Origin: an uncultured Solobacterium sp.
GTDB taxonomy: Bacteria; Bacillota_I; Bacilli_A; Erysipelotrichales; Erysipelotrichaceae
Assembly (NCBI GenBank): GCA_938039295.1
Contig: CALHUY010000044.1
Location: 1 to 7,334 of the forward strand
Reading direction: 5' to 3'
DNA: 7,334 bases
Shown piece after piece: positions 1 to 5,043 of the stretch (its first letter is position 1; each line of letters begins with the position of its first letter). The notes under the pieces are model-generated. The model searched no databases, was not told the origin of the DNA, and saw nothing but the letters and a program-made list of their open reading frames with translations. The position numbers and the translations under genes are program-made.

Positions 1-3
1 TTC

Positions 4-53
4 ATAATAAAAGTGAACCTCCTAAGTTGTTGTCCAACTTTTGGGGTTCACTT
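4..53 (-). terminator. Nested hairpin, probable terminator of the HD/P1-peptidase operon
   Basis: Outer arms 11-19 (AAGTGAACC) and 45-53 (GGTTCACTT) pair perfectly. Inside them a second stem, 24-29 (AAGTTG) with 35-40 (CAACTT), closes a 5-nt loop. Read leftward, the hairpin is followed by TTTTATTATG, a T-rich tail suitable for intrinsic termination of the leftward operon that ends at 84. Read rightward, no clean T-run follows directly. The arm sequence also resembles IS3-family terminal inverted repeats (see findings), so it could be an insertion-sequence remnant now acting as a terminator. Confidence 0.55.
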
Positions 54-83
54 CAATTAGGAGACTTTTTACATGCTTGCAAG

Positions 84-668
84 TTATTTTAGATTACCTT
101 TTTTAATATGATTTTGAAGGATTTTGTCTGTCACTTCATAGATGACTTCTGAACCTAGCTTGGTTTTTGATTGACGACCATATACCTTTTCAGCAGTAAC
201 CTGATGTTCCTTCCAGTCACCGCCATCATTTGAATCGTTAAGTAAGAGAGGCTGGAAGTTATCCATTGCATGTGCAAAACGTGCTTCTGGAGTTTCATTT
301 GCTTCAAACTCATCAAAGAGTGCAATCAATTCTGCTTTTTGATCATTTGGTAAAAGTGAATAGATTCTTTCTTTGGCAAGGTCTTCTCTTGCTTTTTGTG
401 TTTTTAGTCCTTCGGTATCATATGCATAGGTATCACCAGCATCAATTTCAACAATATCATGAATCAAACACATTATCATTGTTTTGGCTATATCGATCTT
501 TTCATTTGCATGTTCTTTTAAAAGATAGGTCATGATAGCCATGTGCCATGCATGTTCTGCGTCATTCTCGTTTCTTCCATGATTGGATAGATGGGTCTGA
601 CGGAAGATATTCTTTTCTTTATCGATTTCTAAGATAAAGTCCATTTGTTTTTTTAGACGTTCATTCAT
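84..668 (-). CDS. HD-domain hydrolase, YfbR/HDDC2-like (COG1896)
   Basis: A 194-residue soluble protein with the metal-binding HD signature. The pattern is His39 in a DAEHAWHMA motif (residues 36-44), the His70-Asp71 doublet in LIHDIVEIDAGD (68-79), and Asp136 in AHAMDNFQPLL (132-142). The spacing H...HD...D and the conserved E-x-D-A-GD stretch after HD match the YfbR/HDDC2 branch of the HD superfamily. Characterised members of that branch dephosphorylate deoxynucleoside 5'-monophosphates in the cytoplasm; the substrate here is inferred from family only. The start at 668 is supported by TAGGAG at 679-684, which overlaps the stop codon of the upstream peptidase gene. The two genes are separated by 17 bases and are almost certainly co-transcribed. 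Length is typical for the family and all metal ligands are present. Confidence 0.85.
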   Translation of the reverse strand: MNERLKKQMDFILEIDKEKNIFRQTHLSNHGRNENDAEHAWHMAIMTYLLKEHANEKIDIAKTMIMCLIHDIVEIDAGDTYAYDTEGLKTQKAREDLAKERIYSLLPNDQKAELIALFDEFEANETPEARFAHAMDNFQPLLLNDSNDGGDWKEHQVTAEKVYGRQSKTKLGSEVIYEVTDKILQNHIKKGNLK

Positions 669-685
669 GATGGATATGCTCCTAA

Positions 686-1624
686 TTATTTACTAAAATC
701 AATAGTTTTTAAAATTGCCTGTTCCATAACATAAGCAGCGATTGTACCAACAACATTAATATCTGCATTAACACTACAGGAACTCATTGCATAGATGGAA
801 TCTCCATCAAATGTTGTATGCACAGGCTTAATAACACGTGCATATCCATCATGTGCCATGCCTGCAACTTTTGTGAGTGCTGTTTTATCTAGTTTGGCAT
901 TGGTGATGATTGCTCCGATGGTTGTATTTTGATGGAATAAATCACGACCAAGTATTGCTGTGTAAAGAGCTTCTTCCGCATCAATAAATCCACCATTTTT
1001 TAAATCGCGAATACCAGAAAGTGTATTTCCGCTTGTTGGATCATAGATATTACCAACAGCATTAACTGCAACAATGGCACCTACTTTTAAATCTCCTAGT
1101 TGTACTGCGTAGGTTGCTAAGGCAGAAGGAGATGATTGTTTAGGGCCATATATCTTTCCGATAGTAGCTCCAGTACCAGCTCCATGTCTTCCTTCTTCAA
1201 AGATTCCCTGATATGCATTTTCGCATGCATGATAGCCTAGGTTTGCGTCTGGGTATTTCTGTGTTGGATTGCCATTTAAATCAAACAAGCAGGAAGCACA
1301 TACAATTGGTACAACTCCCGCAGCGGTAGGGAAACCAATGTTGCGTTCTGCTAGAAACTTCATAACGCCACTAGCAGTATCAAGCCCAAACGCACTACCT
1401 CCAGATAGTACAATTGCATGCACGCCATCATTAGCAGCGAGTGGATTGAGTAGTCCACTTTCTCTAGAAGCAGGAGCACCTCCACGAATATCGATTCCGG
1501 TAGGATATCCTGGTTCACTTAAGATGACTGTGCAGCCAGTATTGGAGTCTGGATATTCAGCACTACCTAGTTTGAATTCCGTAAATGCATGGATAGATAT
1601 TTCTTGTAGTAAACTATTTTTCAT
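686..1624 (-). CDS. P1 family (S58, DmpA/NylC-like) peptidase
   Basis: A 312-residue protein of the N-terminal nucleophile DmpA/BapA/NylC group: aminopeptidases and amide hydrolases made as one chain and activated by self-cleavage into alpha and beta subunits. Family landmarks in order: GGAPASRES (residues 48-56), VLSGGSAFGLDTA (72-84), GAGTGATIGK (148-157), VNAVG (187-191), then HQNTTIG (231-237). The expected cleavage is between Asn233 and Thr234, which would expose Thr234 as nucleophile; some family members use Ser at this position. No signal peptide is visible, so it is probably cytoplasmic. The start at 1624 has AAGGTG (1630-1635) five bases upstream. First gene of a leftward two-gene operon with the HD hydrolase. 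The natural substrate (D-amino-acid peptide, beta-peptide or cyclic amide) cannot be read from sequence. Confidence 0.9.
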   Translation of the reverse strand: MKNSLLQEISIHAFTEFKLGSAEYPDSNTGCTVILSEPGYPTGIDIRGGAPASRESGLLNPLAANDGVHAIVLSGGSAFGLDTASGVMKFLAERNIGFPTAAGVVPIVCASCLFDLNGNPTQKYPDANLGYHACENAYQGIFEEGRHGAGTGATIGKIYGPKQSSPSALATYAVQLGDLKVGAIVAVNAVGNIYDPTSGNTLSGIRDLKNGGFIDAEEALYTAILGRDLFHQNTTIGAIITNAKLDKTALTKVAGMAHDGYARVIKPVHTTFDGDSIYAMSSCSVNADINVVGTIAAYVMEQAILKTIDFSK

Positions 1625-1644
1625 ATAAGCACCTTCATAGAAAT

Positions 1645-1673
1645 AGTATAGAAAAAATATTGAGAAATGGAAT
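1645..1673 (-). promoter_or_regulatory. Weak candidate promoter for the P1-peptidase operon
   Basis: Read leftward, a TATACT -10 lies at 1650-1645. Seventeen bases further upstream is ATTCCA (1673-1668), which matches only three of six -35 positions. The -35 lies inside the left arm of the inverted repeat 1667-1694, so a protein bound there could control this promoter. This is a sequence match only. Confidence 0.3.
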
Positions 1674-1694
1674 ATTTTATGAATGATATTCCAT
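1667..1694. promoter_or_regulatory. Inverted repeat, possible operator in divergent intergenic region
   Basis: ATGGAATAT (1667-1675) and ATATTCCAT (1686-1694) form a perfect 9-bp inverted repeat separated by 10 bp, with half-site centres 19 bp apart, close to two helical turns. It lies between the divergent P1-peptidase and transketolase genes and is not followed by a T-run in either direction. A DNA site for a dimeric regulator is therefore more likely than a terminator. No regulator is encoded in the window. Confidence 0.4.
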
Positions 1695-1707
1695 ATAAAT
1701 GAATACT

Positions 1708-1741
1708 TTCTTTTCCTTTTGGTAAATGTTAGGGAAAAGAA
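1708..1741. repeat. Second inverted repeat upstream of the transketolase genes
   Basis: TTCTTTTCC (1708-1716) and GGAAAAGAA (1733-1741) are perfectly complementary over 9 bp. Two further pairs (one T-G wobble) extend the stem to 11 bp around a 12-base loop. It sits directly upstream of the likely transketolase promoter. It could be an operator or, if transcription starts upstream, an RNA hairpin; no T-run follows. Confidence 0.35.
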
Positions 1742-1744
1742 CTT

Positions 1745-1774
1745 TTGTAACTATTATGAACATGTTAATATAAA
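1745..1774 (+). promoter_or_regulatory. Candidate promoter of the split transketolase operon
   Basis: TTGTAA (1745-1750) and TATAAA (1769-1774) are separated by 18 bp, the best sigma-A-like pair in front of the first transketolase gene. The gene itself has a strong AGGAGG at 1790-1795, seven bases before the ATG at 1803. Confidence 0.4.
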
Positions 1775-1802
1775 AACAGAATAAAAAACAGGAGGCCGTA
1801 TA

Positions 1803-2618
1803 ATGGTAATTGAAGATTTAAAATTACACGCGAAGAATATTCGTAAGAATATTTTAAGACAAGTGTATACTGCACAATCTGGACACCCTGGAGGATCTTT
1901 GGGTGCTACAGATATTCTTACAGTGCTTTATTTTGATGTAATGGATATCAATAAGGAAAATGCTAGTGGAATTGATCGTGACCGTTTTGTATTATCAAAG
2001 GGACACGTATCACCACTCTTATATGCTGTACTAGCTGAAAAGGGTATTTTAGCAGAAGAAGAATTAAAGACATTCCGTTTAGTGAATTCTAAGTTACAGG
2101 GACATCCAAATATGAACTATGTAACTGGTGTAGATATGTCTACTGGTTCATTAGGTCAAGGTTTTGCGGTGGCTGATGGAATGGCACTCGCAAATAAGTT
2201 AGCTGGTAATGACCACCGTATTTATTGTTTAATTGGTGATGGTGAAACAGAAGAGGGTGAAATTTGGGAAGCTGCAATGGCTGCTGCTCATTATAAGAAT
2301 GACAATCTCTGTGCAATCATTGACGTAAATGGTTTACAAATTGATGGTAAGACATCTGATGTTATTGGACCTGAACCATTAGATCAGAAGTTTGCGGCAT
2401 TTGGATTCCATGTAATTTGTGTTGATGGACATAATATGGAAGAATTACAAGCTGCATTTGCTGAAGCAAAGACAGTGAAGGGCAAGCCAACAGCAATTAT
2501 CGCTCGTACTGTTAAGGGCAAGGGTGTTTCCTTTATGGAGAACAATGCCGGATGGCATGGAAAGGCTCCTAACCAAGAGCAATTTGAAGCAGCAATGGCA
2601 GAATTGGAGGCAGAGTAG
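1803..2618 (+). CDS. Transketolase, N-terminal (thiamine diphosphate-binding) subunit
   Basis: A 271-residue protein equal to the first domain of full-length transketolase. Visible motifs are SGHPGGSLG (residues 26-34) with His28, KGHVSP (66-71) with His68, GSLGQG (115-120), and the ThDP/Mg2+ motif GDGETEEGE (145-153) completed by Asn176 in IIDVNGLQ. WHGKAP (251-256) supplies the later active-site His252. With its partner it transfers two-carbon ketol units between sugar phosphates in the non-oxidative pentose phosphate pathway, in the cytoplasm. The break after the first domain is the normal split arrangement in many Firmicutes and archaea, not a frameshift: the next gene has its own ribosome binding site and ATG. 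AGGAGG at 1790-1795 fixes the start. First gene of a two-gene operon. Confidence 0.95.
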   Translation: MVIEDLKLHAKNIRKNILRQVYTAQSGHPGGSLGATDILTVLYFDVMDINKENASGIDRDRFVLSKGHVSPLLYAVLAEKGILAEEELKTFRLVNSKLQGHPNMNYVTGVDMSTGSLGQGFAVADGMALANKLAGNDHRIYCLIGDGETEEGEIWEAAMAAAHYKNDNLCAIIDVNGLQIDGKTSDVIGPEPLDQKFAAFGFHVICVDGHNMEELQAAFAEAKTVKGKPTAIIARTVKGKGVSFMENNAGWHGKAPNQEQFEAAMAELEAE

Positions 2619-2620
2619 TC

Positions 2621-3544
2621 ATGGGTAAGGCAACAAGAGAAGCGTACGGTGAAGCATTAGCTGAATTAGTCGCTGAAAATAAAAAAATTGTAGTATTAGA
2701 TGCTGACCTTTCAGGCAGTACTAAGACTGCAAATGCGAAAAAGGTAGCACCTGAAAGATTCTTCAATATGGGTATTGCAGAATCCGATATGATTGGTCAT
2801 GCAGCTGGTTTTGCGACAAGTGGATTTATTCCTTTTGCATCTTCATTCTCTATGTTCTGCACAGGAAGAGCTTGGGAACAGATTCGCAATAGTGTTGCAT
2901 ACCCTCACTTAAATGTTAAGGTATGTGGAACACATGCTGGTATTACTGTAGGTGAAGATGGTGTATCTCACCAAGCAATTGAAGATATCGCATTAATGCG
3001 TGTTGTGCCAGGAATGGAAGTATATGTACCATGTGATGCTGCACAGACAAAGGCTGTGATTAGACATGTTGCTTCAACAAATAAACCATGTTATGTACGA
3101 CTTGGTCGTTCATCTGTTGAGGATGTATATACAGAAGATACAGTATTTGATTTCAGTAAGGTTAACGTTGTTCGTGAAGGTAAAGATGCTGTTATCTTTG
3201 CTTGTGGCTTGATGGTTCAATCTGCTTTAAAGGCAGCTGAAAAGTTAAGTGCAGAAGGTAAGGAAGTAGCTGTAGTAGATGTATGTGCTATCAAGCCATG
3301 CAATGAAGAACAGATTGCTGAATTACTAGCAAAGTATGATGTGGTATTTACTGCTGAAGAACATAACGTAATCGGTGGATTAGGTGGACTTATCTGTGAA
3401 ATCGCTGCAGATAAGTGCCCTAAGAAGATTCATCGTATTGGTATCCAGGATACATATGCTGAATCTGGCGATGCTAATAAGCTAATGGCTAAGTATAAGC
3501 TAGATGGTGAAGGCGTTTACGAACAAGTAAAATCTGCTTTATAA
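2621..3544 (+). CDS. Transketolase, C-terminal (pyrimidine-binding) subunit
   Basis: A 307-residue protein comprising the middle (Pyr) and C-terminal domains of transketolase. Glu54 in GIAESDMIGHAAG (51-63) corresponds to the glutamate that activates the aminopyrimidine ring of ThDP. GEDGVSHQAIEDIA (111-124) carries the conserved phosphate/substrate-side histidine His117. VVDVCAIKP (218-226), TAEEH (244-248) and GGLGG (252-256) mark the C-terminal domain. The gene starts two bases after the stop of the N-terminal subunit gene. GGAGG at 2606-2610, inside the end of that gene, serves it, which implies coupled, near-equal expression of the two halves. The pair rebuilds one complete active site. 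E1-like 1-deoxyxylulose-5-phosphate synthase is less likely because the split and motif set match the transketolase subunit families. Confidence 0.95.
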   Translation: MGKATREAYGEALAELVAENKKIVVLDADLSGSTKTANAKKVAPERFFNMGIAESDMIGHAAGFATSGFIPFASSFSMFCTGRAWEQIRNSVAYPHLNVKVCGTHAGITVGEDGVSHQAIEDIALMRVVPGMEVYVPCDAAQTKAVIRHVASTNKPCYVRLGRSSVEDVYTEDTVFDFSKVNVVREGKDAVIFACGLMVQSALKAAEKLSAEGKEVAVVDVCAIKPCNEEQIAELLAKYDVVFTAEEHNVIGGLGGLICEIAADKCPKKIHRIGIQDTYAESGDANKLMAKYKLDGEGVYEQVKSAL

Positions 3545-3554
3545 AATTAATGAT

Positions 3555-3592
3555 AAAAAAGATTCACTACCGTTTTGTAGTGAATCTTTTTT
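3555..3592 (+). terminator. Strong bidirectional intrinsic terminator after transketolase
   Basis: A perfect 10-bp stem, GATTCACTAC (3561-3570) with GTAGTGAATC (3577-3586), closes a 6-nt loop. It is flanked by AAAAAA (3555-3560) and TTTTTT (3587-3592), so the stem can extend to 16 bp and works in either direction. It isolates the transketolase operon from the structured leader that follows. Confidence 0.93.
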
Positions 3593-3637
3593 ACGTGCAT
3601 GATACAAAATTTCAAAAAATGTACTTGTTTTTGTATG

Positions 3638-3667
3638 TTGCTTTTTGTAAACTATCACTGTGATAAA
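3638..3667 (+). promoter_or_regulatory. Candidate promoter of the structured leader and C39 peptidase gene
   Basis: TTGCTT (3638-3643) and an extended -10, TGTGATAAA (3659-3667), are spaced by 18 bp. This predicts a transcription start near 3674, just before the structured leader. The -10 matches only four of six consensus bases, but the TG extension compensates. The -10 lies inside the perfect dyad TATCACTGTGATA (3653-3665). Confidence 0.4.
3653..3665. promoter_or_regulatory. Perfect 13-bp dyad overlapping the promoter, possible operator
   Basis: TATCAC-T-GTGATA is a perfect inverted repeat with one central base. It covers the extended -10 of the candidate promoter. In this place a repressor-binding site is the natural reading; the cognate regulator is not in the window. 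Confidence 0.4.
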
Positions 3668-3674
3668 TATGTCA

Positions 3675-3910
3675 CGCTTGACCGCTTATTATAAGCTGAG
3701 GCTACACGGACGGCCGGGTCAAATGCCGAAGACCTGTTGAAGAAGCAGGGACTGCATCGTGGATGCAGCAGGGCAGAAGGACTGCCTGATTAATCGGGAT
3801 TTCCCGCAATATTGAGCAAATCAACTCTGTGCCTGTAGCGTCTTTTATAGATAAGTGTGTGACAAATAGATACATACAGGTGGTATTGGTTGATACTGCC
3901 TTTTTTGTTG
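3675..3910 (+). ncRNA. Structured 5' leader, candidate riboswitch/attenuator of unassigned class
   Basis: A GC-richer block inside AT-rich DNA, with a closing helix GCTACA (3701-3706)/TGTAGC (3834-3839). Within it are a potential H-type pseudoknot (3711-3714/3725-3728 with 3717-3720/3731-3734) and four consecutive hairpins: 3733-3749 (alternative to the pseudoknot's second stem), 3752-3768 (7 bp, 3-nt loop), 3772-3786 and 3795-3806. A perfect 13-nt hairpin (3684-3696) precedes the closing helix. A terminator follows at 3878-3906. Bases 3830-3837 (TGCCTGTA) can pair with 3875-3882 (TACAGGTG, two wobbles), which would break both the closing helix and the terminator stem. A closed aptamer therefore favours termination and an open one favours read-through into the lipoprotein gene. 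GCTGAGGCT, AAATGCCGAAGAC and the 3' GTGC..AGC are loosely M-box-like, but diagnostic M-box stretches are missing. Confidence 0.7.
3878..3906 (+). terminator. Leader terminator (expression platform)
   Basis: AGGTGGTAT (3878-3886) pairs with ATACTGCCT (3893-3901), including two adjacent G-T wobbles, around a 6-nt loop, and is followed by a run of six T (3901-3906). It lies between the structured leader and the start codon at 3931, as expected for transcription attenuation. Confidence 0.7.
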
Positions 3911-3930
3911 GGGACCGGGAAAGGGAAAAG

Positions 3931-4731
3931 ATGAAGAAGTTTTATTTAGTTTTACTGGCATTGCTTATGACAGCGTGCACAACAAAAGCTGTATCTGAGA
4001 AAGAGACAGCCACAAACAATACTGGTAATTACAGTGATGAAATGAAGATTGAGGACAATGAAGATCTAGATCCAGAGACTGGTTCAGATTCCGTTGAACG
4101 TGCGGGAGATCATAAAGGAAGTCCTTATTTTACATCTTTAGATTATTACAACATGACAAGTAGTGGATCACTTTCTATTTTGCCAAAGTTTAAAACAATT
4201 CAACAATCTAGTGAGTGGAGTTGTGGCGTAGCATCTGCCTTAATGGTAATGGATTTCTATGGTAAACGTGGAAATTTAGGCGAAGAAGATATTGCGAAGC
4301 TACGTTCTAATGGTTTGACTCCTGGACCTACATCTGTAAAACAAGCAGTTGAAATGTTTGAGGGTGTTGGTGGATATACTATTGAATCAAACTATGATCA
4401 TGTTGGTGAAGATCCACATGAAGTATTCCCTCTGTCACGTTTCAAGGAAGAAATCCAAGCAGGAAATGCTGTAATGGTTTGTTGGATTGAGTGGGGTGGA
4501 CACTGGCAAGTCGTGATTGGTTATGATGATATGGGAACAGAAACAACACAGGATGATGTTATGATTATGGCAGATCCATATGATACAACAGATCATAATC
4601 AAGATGGATACTTTGTATATGGTGCAGAACGTTTCTACTATAACTGGTCTATGTATGATTTCTTCGCAGAAGAAGGAAAAGAAGACTATGAACGTAATGC
4701 ATTATTTGTATTAGCAAAACCTGAGAAATAA
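3931..4731 (+). CDS. Secreted lipoprotein with C39-like papain-fold cysteine peptidase domain
   Basis: A 266-residue protein. Residues 1-16 form a lipoprotein signal (MKKF, hydrophobic LVLLALL, then MTAC with lipidated Cys16). An acidic, Thr/Ser/Glu/Asp-rich linker of about 65 residues follows. The C-terminal domain matches Peptidase_C39_2: Gln91 or Gln92 for the oxyanion hole, the nucleophile Cys98 in EWSCGVASALMVMDFYG (95-111), His191 in GGHWQVVIGYD (189-199), and Asp215 in MADPYDTT (213-220). The triad is intact, so an extracytoplasmic membrane-anchored thiol peptidase is expected; its target is unknown. No ABC exporter is adjacent, so this is not a bacteriocin leader-processing system. 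The ATG at 3931 is chosen over an in-frame GTG at 3829 because it gives the signal peptide, lies downstream of the leader terminator, and has AAAGGG at 3920-3925. Confidence 0.85.
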   Translation: MKKFYLVLLALLMTACTTKAVSEKETATNNTGNYSDEMKIEDNEDLDPETGSDSVERAGDHKGSPYFTSLDYYNMTSSGSLSILPKFKTIQQSSEWSCGVASALMVMDFYGKRGNLGEEDIAKLRSNGLTPGPTSVKQAVEMFEGVGGYTIESNYDHVGEDPHEVFPLSRFKEEIQAGNAVMVCWIEWGGHWQVVIGYDDMGTETTQDDVMIMADPYDTTDHNQDGYFVYGAERFYYNWSMYDFFAEEGKEDYERNALFVLAKPEK

Positions 4732-4737
4732 AAATAT

Positions 4738-4780
4738 AGCAGATTTCATACACACACGTGAAATCTGCTTTTAGTTTATT
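4738..4780 (+). terminator. Terminator of the C39 lipoprotein gene
   Basis: AGCAGATTTCA (4738-4748) pairs perfectly over 11 bp with TGAAATCTGCT (4759-4769), followed by TTTAGTTTATT. It begins six bases after the stop codon. Confidence 0.88.
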
Positions 4781-4804
4781 AATCTCAATATCTTCTCAGT
4801 AAAT

Positions 4805-4836
4805 AAAAAATACCGCATTTCTACGGTATTTTTTTG
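4805..4836 (-). terminator. Terminator of the tRNA-Ile/tRNA-Ala unit
   Basis: TACCG (4811-4815) and CGGTA (4824-4828) form the core of a short hairpin extended by A/T pairs on both sides. Read leftward it starts five bases after the tRNA-Ala 3' end and ends in TTTTTTATTT. It is nearly symmetrical and may also stop rightward transcription from the peptidase gene. Confidence 0.8.
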
Positions 4837-4841
4837 ATAAG

Positions 4842-4914
4842 TGGAGCTAAGGAGGATCGAACTCCTGACCCCCTGCTTGCAAAGCAGGTGCTCTCCCAGC
4901 TGAGCTATAACCCC
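4842..4914 (-). tRNA. tRNA-Ala (anticodon TGC), 3' CCA not encoded
   Basis: The reverse complement folds as a full cloverleaf. The acceptor GGGGTTA/TAGCTCC has a G-T and a T-G wobble; the D stem is GCTC/GAGC; the anticodon stem CCTGC/GCAGG has loop TTTGCAA (anticodon TGC); the T stem AGGAG/CTCCT is perfect with loop TTCGATC; the discriminator is A at 4842. The next bases read CTT, so CCA must be added after transcription, probably following RNase Z cleavage. It lies 31 bases downstream of tRNA-Ile in the same transcript. Confidence 0.97.
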
Positions 4915-4945
4915 ATGTATATCAATTCGATGAGTTTTCCGAAAA

Positions 4946-5022
4946 TGGTGGGCCTGAATGGACTTGAACCAGCGACCTCACCCTTATCAGGGGTGCGCTC
5001 TAGCCACCTGAGCTACAGGCCC
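4946..5022 (-). tRNA. tRNA-Ile (anticodon GAT), CCA encoded
   Basis: The reverse complement has a perfect acceptor stem (GGGCCTG/CAGGCCC), D stem GCTC/GAGC, anticodon stem CACCC/GGGTG with loop CTGATAA (anticodon GAT), discriminator A and encoded CCA at 4948-4946. The T stem is imperfect: GCTGG against CCATT gives a C-U mismatch at canonical pair 50-64 plus a G-U at 49-65. The loop TTCAAGT is normal. First gene of a two-tRNA unit with tRNA-Ala, in the order found in rRNA spacers although no rRNA gene is present here. Confidence 0.96.
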
Positions 5023-5043
5023 AACTTCATCGAATGCTTTAAT

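Noticed and set aside
73..111. Small rightward reading frame of 12 codons with an AGGAG upstream
   Set aside because: Too short, without recognisable content, and it overlaps the 3' end of the leftward HD hydrolase gene.
1803..3544. Two adjacent transketolase fragments as a frameshifted single gene
   Set aside because: Each part has its own ribosome binding site and ATG, the split falls at the domain boundary, and split transketolases are an established arrangement in Firmicutes.
3675..3840. Leader as a c-di-GMP (GEMM), c-di-AMP (ydaO), cobalamin, lysine, SAM, TPP or FMN riboswitch
   Set aside because: I looked for the invariant words of each family and found only isolated fragments such as GCCGAAG, not the ordered cores.
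3878..3901. AGGTGGTAT in the leader terminator as a T-box (AGGGTGGTACCGCG) element
   Set aside because: Only part of the T-box core is matched, the CCGCG portion is missing, and no Stem I, specifier loop or AGUA/GAA S-turn is visible upstream. The target gene is also not an amino-acid or tRNA-synthetase gene.
3829..3930. In-frame GTG start that would add 34 residues to the C39 lipoprotein
   Set aside because: It would put the lipoprotein signal peptide inside the protein, it begins within the 3' strand of the structured leader, and translation would cross the terminator hairpin. ATG 3931 explains the signal peptide and has its own ribosome binding site.
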